From assembly GCA_937888905.1 (NCBI GenBank), contig CALATA010000001.1, positions 620,001 through 684,000 on the forward strand: 64,000 nucleotides of DNA. The letters run 5' to 3'. Both the position numbers and the translations under genes were made by a program. Each line of letters starts with the position of its first letter. Positions within the stretch are counted from its first letter, which is position 1. The notes under the pieces were generated by a model that was not told where the DNA came from, did not search any database, and saw nothing but the letters and a program-made list of their open reading frames with translations. The stretch comes from Terrimonas sp937888905. Lineage in GTDB: Bacteria > Bacteroidota > Bacteroidia > Chitinophagales > Chitinophagaceae. Shown here piece by piece: positions 15,913-25,140 of the stretch.

Positions 15913-18900
15913 ATGAGACGATATCCAATTCCCTTGATGGCTGCGCTTTTCTCGTGCCTGCTTGCGGGTGCACAGCAGCAGGATTATACCCTGCAATTGA
16001 AAAGCGGCGCTTTTGTGCCGGAAAGGAATATTACGGATGAACAACTGACTGCCTTATCGTCAAAGGCTCCACGGATCGGCGAACAATTTTTTCTTTTTAT
16101 TCAATTTGAAAAGCTGCCCGATGCAGCCAGCCGCGAACGTCTCAAGAAAGCCGGCATCGATCTGCAGGATTATATAACCGGCAACGCCTTCACCGCCGTC
16201 TGTACGTCTGTCCCCTCAAAAAATATATTGGAAGCTGCCGGCGTGCGCGCATTGATACTTCCCGAAGCGCGTCAGAAGATGGACGTTTCTTTGCAGAACG
16301 GACTGTTTCCCTCTTATGCCGTGACAGTGCCCGGTACTGTGGATGTGGCCATTAGTTTTCCGGAAGGCTTTAGCTGGGAAACAGTGCGTAAGACATTAAC
16401 GGATCTTCGCTTCGATATTTTGTCCACCGATTTTCTTTCGGCGCGGCTTGTTCGTTTGCGCGTGGCGGCCCTGCGTGTGCAGGAGCTCGCGTCATTGCCT
16501 TGCATCGAGTATGTGCAACCGGCTTTACCGGCGGATCGTACCTTAAACAACAGCAGCCGGGCGAATTCCAAAGCCACGGTATTACAGTCATCTACCGGCC
16601 GTAATCTCAAAGGGCAGGGAGTGGTGATCGGTGTAGGCGACGACGCCGATCCTCTGCAGCATGCAGATATTCAGTCGCACCTGATCAACCGTTCTTCGAG
16701 TGTGGGCAACTGGCATGGGATACATGTAATGGGGACAACCGCGGGGTCAGGCATTATCGATGAAAGATATACGGGTTATGCGCCTGAAGCGTCCATTGTA
16801 GCGCAGACCTTTTCCAATATTCTTACCAACACGCCGGCGTATGTAAAGGATTATGGGATGGTTATTACCAATAACTCGTATGGAAATATTGTTGATGATT
16901 GCAATTCATTCGGTAAGTACGATCTGTATTCACGCGTCGTGGATCAGCAGATCAATAGTTATCCGGCGCTTCAGCACGTGTTTGGTTCGGGCAACAGCGG
17001 TACTTATACCTGTTCTCCGTATGCCACGCAATTCAGTAATGTACTTGGCGCGTATCAAAGTGCCAAAAATGTAATCACTGTGGGCAATACCACCAGTTCG
17101 GGCGTTATTGCCAATAATTCGAGCCGCGGCCCCGTGCGCGATGGACGTATCAAGCCGGAAGTAATGGCACAAGGGACACTGGTAATGTCTACCGTTTCGA
17201 TCAATATTTATGGTACCAATAGCGGCACGAGTATGGCCTCTCCGGCTGTTGCCGGCGGACTTGCGTTGCTCTATCAACGTTATCGTCAGTTGCATGGCAA
17301 TGCAAATCCGCGTAACGGACTAATGAAAGCGCTTATCTGTAACGGGGCGGCTGATCTCGGAAATCCCGGTCCCGATTATCGTTATGGTTTTGGCTGGATG
17401 GATCTGCAACGTTCGGTGCTGATGCTTGAAGCCAATAATTATCAACACGACTCATTGGCCCAGGGCGATACAAAAACCATCACGTTTAATGTACCTGCGG
17501 GACTGGCGCAGTTGAAAGTAATGTTGTACTGGAATGATCCGGCGGCGTCCGTATTGGCCAACCCGGCCTTGGTGCATGACCTCGATCTTGAAGTTATTAC
17601 ACCTTCCGTTACCATGTATCCCCAATTGCTCGATACGGTTCCTTCCATGGTAAATAACGTTGCTTTAACGGGTCCCGATCATGTGAACAATATCGAGCAG
17701 GTAGTGATCAACGCGCCTGTTGCCGGCACGTATACATTTGTGGTAAAAGGCACGCGCGTAACGCAGTCGCCGCGTCAGGATTATTTCCTGGTATACGATA
17801 CACTGCCCGTAGTCACAAGACTTACTTATCCCGTCGGAGGCGAATATACAAGTCCCGGTGATGTGTTGCCTATTGTCTGGGATTCCTATGGTTTGCCGGC
17901 CAATACTTTTACCGTGGAATACACTACTGACGGTGTTACCTGGAATGTGATCGATGCAGCAGTGCCTGCGGACATCCGCCGGATCAACTGGACGGTGCCC
18001 TCTGTAGTAACCAGTCAGGCACAAATACGGGTAACCAGAAACAGCACGGCAATGACCAGCACTGGAGGAACATTTTCGATCATCGGCACGCCGGTGATAA
18101 GTATGGGAACCGTGCAATGTGAGTCTTATATTAATATTGACTGGACGGCTGTTGCAGGCGCTACAGCTTACGAATTATTTATTCAGCGCGGAAATGAGAT
18201 GGTTTCGGTAGCAACAGTTCCTCCTTCCACCACTACATATTCATTTTCGGGTTTATCACGTGATTCCCTGTATTGCGTTACCGTGCGGGCAAACTTTGGC
18301 ACATTCCACGGCCGCAGAGCCAGAGCTGCATCTGCTTTACAACCATCCGGCGGTACCTGCAGCGGTAATATTTCCGACAATGATCTGAAGATGGTATCAC
18401 TCCGTGCTCCCTCAAGCGGACGGCAATTAACTTCCACTTCCTTAACAGCCGCCACACCGGTAACGGTGCGGATCAAAAACCTGGATGATGCACCTGTCGC
18501 GTCATTACAGGTGCGGTATTATGTCAATGGTGTATTGCAAGCTACTGAAACACCTGCAGGACTGCCGCTGGCGGGTCAGGCTACACTCGATCATACATTT
18601 GCCACCACTTATAATTTTTCTGCTTCCGGTGATTACGATGTAAAAGCGGAAGTGATCAATTTGTCTGCGTCCGATCCTGTTCCTGCCAACGATACAATTA
18701 ACCAGTTGATCCGGCAATTGCCAAACGCACCGGTGGTAATAAGCCTCGGAAATGATTTTACCGATAACATCGAAGCTGCCGACTCGGCGGAATACATTGC
18801 GCCGGTAACAGGATTAAGAGGCGCCGAACGATACGATCTTGTTTCGTCAACAGCTTATGGCCGCGTGCGCACCTTTGTCAACAGTGGCATAGCGAATGGT

Positions 18901-21294
18901 CAGCGCGGCCTGACGCTCGATGCAGACCGCTTCAATGGCGGAGGTACGGCAGACTCGTTGAAAGGAACATTCAACTTGGCTGGTTACAATGCCGCAACAC
19001 AGGATATACGTTTCGATTTTCTTTATAAACATCACGGACAACTCGACAACAATGCCAACCGGGTATGGGTGAGAGGCAGCGATGTGGAACCCTGGATACA
19101 GGTCTATGACCTTTATGCCAACCAAAGCGATCCCGGTGTTTTTCGCAGAAGCAGCAGCCTGGAAGTAAGCGATGCGCTGGTGGCGGCAGGACAAGCCTTC
19201 ACGTCGAGTTTCCAGGTGCGTTGGGGGCAATGGGGACAGATACAAACAGCGGACAATGAAAATGCGGCGGGTTATACATTGGATGATATTCATTTTTATA
19301 TCGTGGCAAATGATATGCAAATGGTGAGCATCGACACGCCGGTGGTAGCAAGCTGTGGTCTTGATAACAATGTGCCGGTGCGTATTAGTGTGCGTAACAG
19401 CGTGAATACAACAGTGACCAATATACCGGTGCTTTACCAGGTAGATGGAGGAGCGGTAGTGAATGGAACGATCGCCTCTATTCCGGGTAATGCAACAGCG
19501 GTTTACCAGTTTCCGGCGACGGCTGATCTGTCGGCTCCCGGCATCCATACGGTAAAAGCTTGGGTCGATTTCCCCGGCGATACTTATCGCGATAATGATA
19601 CGCTTATCGTGACGATCATCAACTCACCGGTGATCACCACCTTCCCGCATCTGCAGAACTTTGAAACAGGTGATGGTGGCTGGTATACAGGGGGTAAAAA
19701 ATCTTCGTGGGAATATGGTACGCCTGCATCAACCAAAATAAACCGCGCCGCTAGCGGCGCGAAAGCCTGGAAAACCCGTCTCGCAGGCAATTACAACGAT
19801 GGAGAACTTTCTTATCTCTATTCTCCCTGTTATGATGTTACCGGCATGACAGCTCCCACACTCAGCATGCACCTGGCGCTGGACGCGGAAGATTGCGGCA
19901 ACGGATCATTCTGCGACGGAGCATGGATGGAATATTCAATCAATGGTGTCGACTGGCAGCGACTGGGAGCAGTGGGTGAAGGTACTAACTGGTATAACAG
20001 AAATTATCCAGCTAATCCTGTGTGGAGCATACAGGATTATACCAGATGGCATGTAGCCACTATTCCATTGCCAACAGGAGTAAGCCGTTTGCGTTTGCGG
20101 ATAGCGATGAACTCCGATCCTTATGTTAACCGGGAAGGAGTGGGCATCGATGATATACATATCTATGACAACACCAAAGGAATTTACGATGGCATAACGA
20201 TGGCAGCGCCTACGGCTGCTGCTGCGGTAAGCGGTAACAACTGGATTGATTTTACGGAAAATGATAAACTGGTTGCTTCCGTAAATGCAAACGGATTGAC
20301 GCTTGGCAATACTACTGCGCAGGCATATATCCATACCGGAACCGTCCGCGACAACAATGGTCAATACTATCACAACCGTAATATTACCGTCAAACCCGTC
20401 AACACCACACAACCTGATTCGGCGATCGTACGATTCTATTTCCTCGATACCGAAACCGAAGCATTGATTGCTGCGACTGGTTGTGGCGGTTGTACGAAAC
20501 CGGCACAGGTAGTAGAGCTTGGCGTATCGAAGTTCACGCATACCGATAAAAACATTGAAGACGGAGACATCGATAACAATACGGGAGGGGAGTGGTTATT
20601 CATCGCGGCAGACAGAGCAGTGAAAGTGCCCTTTGACAAAGGTTACTATGCAGAATTCAAAGTGCGTAATTTCTCCGAATTCTGGTTAAACAACGGCGGG
20701 CCCGATCGCAATACACCCTTGCCTGTTCAATTGTTAGCCTTCAATGCTATCAAAACGGCCGATGGTAAAAATGCCGAACTGACCTGGAACACGGTAGCAG
20801 AAGTAGGAGTGACAAGATTTGAAATACAAGTGGCGAAAGGAAATGAGGCGCTGAACAACCAGCAATTCGTGACGCTCGGATTTTTACCGGCCAATGGTGC
20901 ACCCGGTGTGGAACGTCAATACAATTACACCGATGGGGAAAGCAACAAATCAGGCGTTCGTTATTACCGGTTGAAAATTGCGGAAGCTGATGGCAGCTTT
21001 ACCTATTCGGATATACGTCCGGTGGTGTTCAATGCGGAAATGAACTGGCAGCTCTATCCGAATCCATCTGCGGGTGAAATGTATTTTGTTTACCAGGCAG
21101 AGGCCGGTTCAAAAGTACCGGTGCGGATCTTTGATGCAACGGGACGCATGGTAAAACAAACGGAGTTTTCCGGAAATGGGTTTATTCAGAAGGAGGTACT
21201 GGTATTGCCGCGGGCAAAATATCCGGCAGGTCTTTACCTGGTCGAAGCCGGCGCCGGTAAAAATAAATCGGTGTTCCGCATCATGTTGCAATAA
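15913..21294 (+). CDS. T9SS-exported S8 (subtilisin-like) serine protease with multidomain C-terminus
   Basis: A 1793-residue protein. Signal peptide residues 1-22 (MAALFSCLLAGAQ). An inhibitor-like prodomain occupies about 23-210. The S8 catalytic domain has Asp in VVIGVGDDAD (Asp243), His in WHGIHVMGT (His268) and Ser in SGTSMASPAVAGG (Ser440). Then come a P-domain/Ig-like module, a fibronectin-like segment (about 735-810), and two CARDB-like repeats (LKMVSLRAP.., MQMVSIDTP..) with jelly-roll-like inserts. A roughly 150-residue module beginning NNWIDFTEND (about 1441) is shared with the protein at 59671. It ends in a type A T9SS sorting domain (LYPNPSAGEMYF..GLYLVEAG). Expected to be a cell-surface or secreted protease. 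Confidence 0.9.
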   Translation: MRRYPIPLMAALFSCLLAGAQQQDYTLQLKSGAFVPERNITDEQLTALSSKAPRIGEQFFLFIQFEKLPDAASRERLKKAGIDLQDYITGNAFTAVCTSVPSKNILEAAGVRALILPEARQKMDVSLQNGLFPSYAVTVPGTVDVAISFPEGFSWETVRKTLTDLRFDILSTDFLSARLVRLRVAALRVQELASLPCIEYVQPALPADRTLNNSSRANSKATVLQSSTGRNLKGQGVVIGVGDDADPLQHADIQSHLINRSSSVGNWHGIHVMGTTAGSGIIDERYTGYAPEASIVAQTFSNILTNTPAYVKDYGMVITNNSYGNIVDDCNSFGKYDLYSRVVDQQINSYPALQHVFGSGNSGTYTCSPYATQFSNVLGAYQSAKNVITVGNTTSSGVIANNSSRGPVRDGRIKPEVMAQGTLVMSTVSINIYGTNSGTSMASPAVAGGLALLYQRYRQLHGNANPRNGLMKALICNGAADLGNPGPDYRYGFGWMDLQRSVLMLEANNYQHDSLAQGDTKTITFNVPAGLAQLKVMLYWNDPAASVLANPALVHDLDLEVITPSVTMYPQLLDTVPSMVNNVALTGPDHVNNIEQVVINAPVAGTYTFVVKGTRVTQSPRQDYFLVYDTLPVVTRLTYPVGGEYTSPGDVLPIVWDSYGLPANTFTVEYTTDGVTWNVIDAAVPADIRRINWTVPSVVTSQAQIRVTRNSTAMTSTGGTFSIIGTPVISMGTVQCESYINIDWTAVAGATAYELFIQRGNEMVSVATVPPSTTTYSFSGLSRDSLYCVTVRANFGTFHGRRARAASALQPSGGTCSGNISDNDLKMVSLRAPSSGRQLTSTSLTAATPVTVRIKNLDDAPVASLQVRYYVNGVLQATETPAGLPLAGQATLDHTFATTYNFSASGDYDVKAEVINLSASDPVPANDTINQLIRQLPNAPVVISLGNDFTDNIEAADSAEYIAPVTGLRGAERYDLVSSTAYGRVRTFVNSGIANGQRGLTLDADRFNGGGTADSLKGTFNLAGYNAATQDIRFDFLYKHHGQLDNNANRVWVRGSDVEPWIQVYDLYANQSDPGVFRRSSSLEVSDALVAAGQAFTSSFQVRWGQWGQIQTADNENAAGYTLDDIHFYIVANDMQMVSIDTPVVASCGLDNNVPVRISVRNSVNTTVTNIPVLYQVDGGAVVNGTIASIPGNATAVYQFPATADLSAPGIHTVKAWVDFPGDTYRDNDTLIVTIINSPVITTFPHLQNFETGDGGWYTGGKKSSWEYGTPASTKINRAASGAKAWKTRLAGNYNDGELSYLYSPCYDVTGMTAPTLSMHLALDAEDCGNGSFCDGAWMEYSINGVDWQRLGAVGEGTNWYNRNYPANPVWSIQDYTRWHVATIPLPTGVSRLRLRIAMNSDPYVNREGVGIDDIHIYDNTKGIYDGITMAAPTAAAAVSGNNWIDFTENDKLVASVNANGLTLGNTTAQAYIHTGTVRDNNGQYYHNRNITVKPVNTTQPDSAIVRFYFLDTETEALIAATGCGGCTKPAQVVELGVSKFTHTDKNIEDGDIDNNTGGEWLFIAADRAVKVPFDKGYYAEFKVRNFSEFWLNNGGPDRNTPLPVQLLAFNAIKTADGKNAELTWNTVAEVGVTRFEIQVAKGNEALNNQQFVTLGFLPANGAPGVERQYNYTDGESNKSGVRYYRLKIAEADGSFTYSDIRPVVFNAEMNWQLYPNPSAGEMYFVYQAEAGSKVPVRIFDATGRMVKQTEFSGNGFIQKEVLVLPRAKYPAGLYLVEAGAGKNKSVFRIMLQ

Positions 21295-21314
21295 TGATTT
21301 ATGCAGATAAAAGC

Positions 21315-21338
21315 AAAGCCGGCGATAAGCCGGCTTTT
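21315..21338. terminator. Bidirectional intrinsic terminator
   Basis: AAAGCCGGC (21315-21323) pairs with GCCGGCTTT (21329-21337) around GATAA. It sits between the subtilase (plus) and the small gene ending at 21367 (minus) and could serve both. Confidence 0.7.
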
Positions 21339-21366
21339 ACTATTATAAGAACATAAGTCGTTAAGA

Positions 21367-21576
21367 TCAATCTTCCCAACCTTTCTTCGCGATGCCTGCA
21401 GCAATAGCAGCCAGCGCCTTCTCCTGCCCGAGCAGAGTGGTCAGCTTGTTGCCCTTGCCATCATTGCCCTGCGCCATGTACGCACCTTTGGCTGTTTTAG
21501 TGATAACAGCATCCTGGATGGTTACACCTTTTTCTTTAGTCTTTACATTGTAAGCGGTAAGAGTTACATCTGCCAT
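21367..21576 (-). CDS. Small conserved hypothetical protein (69 aa)
   Basis: Translated from the ATG at 21576 (MADVTLTAYNVKTKEKGV), this is a 69-residue cytoplasmic protein with no Cys. The pattern VTLTAYNVKTKEKGVTIQDA..KGAYMAQGNDGKGNKLTTLL looks like a short beta-rich fold. The C-terminus is Ala/Lys-rich and ends KKGWED. An in-frame start at 21696 would add 40 residues crossing the likely promoter (TACCTTTC on the minus strand, 21617-21624), so the short form is preferred. I do not know its function. Confidence 0.65.
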   Translation of the reverse strand: MADVTLTAYNVKTKEKGVTIQDAVITKTAKGAYMAQGNDGKGNKLTTLLGQEKALAAIAAGIAKKGWED

Positions 21577-21740
21577 GATTCGAAGTTTTAGTATTAAAAA
21601 AATCCTTTCTGGGTTTTGAAAGGTACGCGTTTTCGATGTTATAGTCTGTCTAAAAGCGTGCCTAATTGTCATCATGTCTAATTGCTTGACATTCAATTGG
21701 AATTTTCAATCTATAACGCCTTTTTTTCTCAGAATTCCAG

Positions 21741-21748
21741 TATCTTTT
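21741..21748 (+). promoter_or_regulatory. -7 box TATCTTTT before the TPR gene
   Basis: One mismatch to TAnnTTTG, 13 nt before the ATG at 21762. Confidence 0.45.
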
Positions 21749-21761
21749 TTGGAAAAACTGC

Positions 21762-22925
21762 ATGAAACAGGTACTGCAATATTTCCTGGTAACGGGATTG
21801 CTGGTTTTTGCCGGTCGAAGTTTTGCCGTTGCACAGGAAACTTATGACCGTTATGAACTCGTTTCACTACAGCAGCAACAGGATTACGAAGGCGCTATAA
21901 AGTACCTGCAACAATTTACCGCAGTTTATGCGGGTACGCCCATTTATGTTACCGATCTCGGTTATTGTTACTACCAGAATAATCAATATGCCGAGGCGAG
22001 AACCTGGCTCGAACGCGCCTTAAAACTGAATCCGCATTATGCGCCTGCCCTGCTTTACCTCGCTCAACTCAATTACGAGGAAAAAGATTTTCCGCAGTCA
22101 CTGGGTTATTATAAAAAATTGTTGCTGTTATATCCCGGACGATGGCGTTTTCATCAACAGGCGGCGACGGTATTTCTGCAAATGGGCTATGCCGATTCTG
22201 CTGCAAAATATTTGCAGGAAGCCTATCGCCTCAACCCTCAGGCCGGAACAGCTTTACTCGGATTGACGGATGTATTGGTGCGGCAAAATAAAATACAGGA
22301 AGCGGATAGCCTGCTCACTGTTTTCTTATTGCGCGATACAACGGACCGTAATGTCATTGCACGGAAAACGGAACTCGCCTTTAAGCTGGAAAAAAAAGAA
22401 GAAGTGGTGCGTTGGGGGGAAGCATTGCTGAGAGACAGTGTGTATGTAACCGATCCGTTTATTTACCTGTCGGCCGTGTACGTAGCGCAGCAGCGTTACC
22501 AAGACGCAATCGCTGTTTGCGAGTGGTTGCTCACCACCAACCGCGCCGGTCAGTCGGTACTTTACTATGCTGCATTAGGATACGCAGGGCTGAATGACCG
22601 GGAACAAAGCAACCGGTTGTTGTCACTGTGTGTGCGCATGAGTTTGAAAGAAGATGCGATAGTATATTGGAATGCGCAGGCTGAAAATTATATCGCGCTG
22701 AAGCAATACAACACCGCCATAGCCTGTCATGATTCGGCGTGGTATGTGTTTCAACGTCCTGCTCATTTGTATGCGGCAGGTTATATTGCCGAAGTATATT
22801 TAAAGGATAACAGGAAGGCAGCGTTGTACTATCGCCGGTTTAAAAAATTTGCAGGAGCAGGCAAAGAAGTGCCGGATGAAAAACTGCTTCGTTATGTGGA
22901 TGCCTGGTTGCGGGCGCATCCATAA
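21762..22925 (+). CDS. Exported tetratricopeptide-repeat protein
   Basis: A 387-residue protein with a signal peptide (residues 1-25, ..LVFAGRSFAVAQE). The rest is TPR-like helical repeats (for example YVTDLGYCYYQNNQYAEARTWLERALKLNP, then APALLYLAQLNYEEKDFPQSLGYYKKLLLLYP and AAKYLQEAYRLNP). About eight repeats can be counted. No enzymatic domain is present, so it is a periplasmic or outer-membrane scaffold. It converges on gyrB. Confidence 0.8.
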   Translation: MKQVLQYFLVTGLLVFAGRSFAVAQETYDRYELVSLQQQQDYEGAIKYLQQFTAVYAGTPIYVTDLGYCYYQNNQYAEARTWLERALKLNPHYAPALLYLAQLNYEEKDFPQSLGYYKKLLLLYPGRWRFHQQAATVFLQMGYADSAAKYLQEAYRLNPQAGTALLGLTDVLVRQNKIQEADSLLTVFLLRDTTDRNVIARKTELAFKLEKKEEVVRWGEALLRDSVYVTDPFIYLSAVYVAQQRYQDAIAVCEWLLTTNRAGQSVLYYAALGYAGLNDREQSNRLLSLCVRMSLKEDAIVYWNAQAENYIALKQYNTAIACHDSAWYVFQRPAHLYAAGYIAEVYLKDNRKAALYYRRFKKFAGAGKEVPDEKLLRYVDAWLRAHP

Positions 22926-22954
22926 AAAAAGTCCCCGCGGTATGGCAGGGACTT
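22922..22954 (-). terminator. Terminator of gyrB (minus strand)
   Basis: AAGTCCC (22929-22935) pairs with GGGACTT (22948-22954). On the minus strand the stem is followed by seven T (A-run at 22924-22930), so it ends gyrB transcription. On the plus strand only a short T-rich tail follows. Confidence 0.75.
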
Positions 22955-22975
22955 ATATGTGTTGAAATGATTTTG

Positions 22976-24955
22976 TCAGATATCGAGCTTGGCGTATTTC
23001 GCGTGGCTTTCGATGAATTCGCGGCGGGGAGCTACTTCGTCGCCCATCAGCATGCTGAAGATGCGATCAGCTTCTGCTGCGCTTTCAATGGTTACCTGCT
23101 TCAGTGTGCGGGTATCGGGATTCATCGTCGTTTCCCAGAGCTGGTCGGCGTTCATTTCACCAAGACCTTTGTAACGCTGGATGTTCACTGAATCTTCTTT
23201 CCCACCACCAAGTTTCTCCACCAGGGCTTTGCGTTGTGTTTCGTTGTAAGCGTAAGCTGCTTCTTTGCCTTTTTTCACAAGGTAAAGCGGAGGTTGTGCG
23301 AGGTAAACATAACCTTGTTCCACCATTGCTTTCATATAACGGAAGATAAAGGTCAGGATCAGCGTGGCGATGTGGCTTCCGTCCACGTCGGCATCCGTCA
23401 TGATGATCAGCTTGTGATAACGGAGTTTGGTCAGGTTAAGTTCTTTCGGGTCTTCAGGTGTGCCTACGGTTACGCCGAGTGCGGTGTACATGTTGCGGAT
23501 CTCTTCGTTCTCATAGATCTTGTGTTCCATGGCCTTTTCTACGTTGAGGATCTTACCACGGAGGGGAAGAATAGCCTGGAAGCTGCGGTCGCGGCCCTGC
23601 TTGGCAGTGCCACCGGCCGAGTCACCTTCGACCAGGAAGAGTTCGCATTTTTCTGCATCGCGGTCGGAGCAGTCGGCAAGTTTACCGGGCAATCCGCCAC
23701 CGGTGAGAACGGTTTTACGTTGTACGAGTTCACGTGCCTTACGTGCGGCGGCGCGCGCCTGTGCGGCCAGGATCACTTTTGCCACGATGGACTTGGCCTC
23801 TTTGGGATTTTCTTCGAGATAAGCTTCGAGTACTCTGCTTACCGTTGAATCAACCACGCCCATTACATCGCTGTTGCCGAGTTTGGTCTTGGTCTGGCCT
23901 TCGAATTGGGGCTCGGGCACTTTCACGGAAATGATAGCGCTGAGTCCTTCGCGGAAGTCATCACCTTCGATTTCCACTTTTGCCTTTTCGAAAAGACTGT
24001 TGCGGTCGCCGTAAGCTTTGAACACGCGGGTCAATGCGCGGCGGAAACCGGATACGTGTGTACCGCCTTCGATGGTGTTGATGTTGTTAACGTAGCTGTA
24101 GATATGTTCGGCGTAGCTGTTGTTATAGCTGAGTGCTACTTCCACGGCTACGTTGGTGTTGTTGTCGTGTCCTTCTACGGAGATCACTTTCGGGATCAGG
24201 GTAGTGCGGCCGGCGTTGGTATCGAGCATTTCCACGAATTCGACGATGCCGCCTTCGCTGTAGAAGCTTTTGGTATAAGGTTGTCCGTCTTCTTCCTGTT
24301 CACGGAGATCGGTGAGGTTGATGCGCACGCCTCTGTTGAGGAATGACAATTCGCGTAAACGGCCTTCGAGGATTTCTTTGTTGTAAACGGTAGAGGTGAA
24401 AATGGTATCGTCGGGCCAGAACTGTACACGTGTACCGGTGTTCTCGCTTTCGCCAACTACGCGGACAGGATATTGGGGAACGCCGATGCGGTATTCCTGC
24501 TCGAAAACTTTTCCTTCGCGCTGAACGGTAACGTGCAGGTGTGTACTGAGGGCGTTCACGCAACTCACACCCACACCATGCAGACCACCCGATACTTTGT
24601 AGGTGTCTTTATCGAATTTACCGCCTGCGTGCAGTACGGTCATTACGATCTCCAGGGCAGACTTCTGCTCTTTGGTATTGATGCCGGTGGGGATACCGCG
24701 GCCATCATCCTGCACGGAAATGGAATTGTCTTCGTGGATGGTGACGTCGATATTGCGACAGTAACCGGCCAGGGCTTCGTCGATGGAGTTGTCTACTACC
24801 TCATAAACGAGGTGATGCAGACCTTTTACACCGATATCTCCGATATACATCGCAGGGCGTTTACGCACTGCTTCCAGACCTTCCAGCACCTGGATACTGT
24901 CGGCTCCGTAACCACCGCTTTGCGGGGCAACGGGTTCTTTGATTTCTTCGCTCAT
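22976..24955 (-). CDS. gyrB: DNA gyrase subunit B
   Basis: A 659-residue type II topoisomerase ATPase subunit. GHKL ATPase domain: EVVDNSIDEALAG (N-box, Asn/Glu), VQDDGRGIP (G1 box), and GGLHGVGVSCVNALS (ATP lid). The transducer domain follows, then the TOPRIM domain with LVEGDSAGGTAKQGRDRSFQ and the DADVDGSHI metal site near residues 520-525, and the C-terminal GyrB tail with QRYKGLGEMN. With GyrA it introduces negative supercoils using ATP. The ATG at 24955 follows a good promoter (25001-25008). Confidence 0.97.
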   Translation of the reverse strand: MSEEIKEPVAPQSGGYGADSIQVLEGLEAVRKRPAMYIGDIGVKGLHHLVYEVVDNSIDEALAGYCRNIDVTIHEDNSISVQDDGRGIPTGINTKEQKSALEIVMTVLHAGGKFDKDTYKVSGGLHGVGVSCVNALSTHLHVTVQREGKVFEQEYRIGVPQYPVRVVGESENTGTRVQFWPDDTIFTSTVYNKEILEGRLRELSFLNRGVRINLTDLREQEEDGQPYTKSFYSEGGIVEFVEMLDTNAGRTTLIPKVISVEGHDNNTNVAVEVALSYNNSYAEHIYSYVNNINTIEGGTHVSGFRRALTRVFKAYGDRNSLFEKAKVEIEGDDFREGLSAIISVKVPEPQFEGQTKTKLGNSDVMGVVDSTVSRVLEAYLEENPKEAKSIVAKVILAAQARAAARKARELVQRKTVLTGGGLPGKLADCSDRDAEKCELFLVEGDSAGGTAKQGRDRSFQAILPLRGKILNVEKAMEHKIYENEEIRNMYTALGVTVGTPEDPKELNLTKLRYHKLIIMTDADVDGSHIATLILTFIFRYMKAMVEQGYVYLAQPPLYLVKKGKEAAYAYNETQRKALVEKLGGGKEDSVNIQRYKGLGEMNADQLWETTMNPDTRTLKQVTIESAAEADRIFSMLMGDEVAPRREFIESHAKYAKLDI

Positions 24956-25000
24956 AAATTGGGTAAAATCCTGTCGTTAAATTCAAAAAAACAAGACCTG

Positions 25001-25008
25001 CAAATCTA
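25001..25008 (-). promoter_or_regulatory. -7 box TAGATTTG of gyrB
   Basis: On the minus strand this is a perfect TAnnTTTG match 45 nt before the gyrB ATG. It leaves a normal-length leader of about 40 nt, unlike glyS or mnmE. Confidence 0.6.
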
Positions 25009-25140
25009 CGAAAAATCAGCCGTAGAGCGGGGTTTCCGGGCGTGTTTTTTGCCCACATTTTACCCCTGAAAATGTTGATTTCCGGGGCTTTTGGCGGATT
25101 TGGTGTATTTAGGCTCCGGCCAGCTTTAAAATGCCTTTTT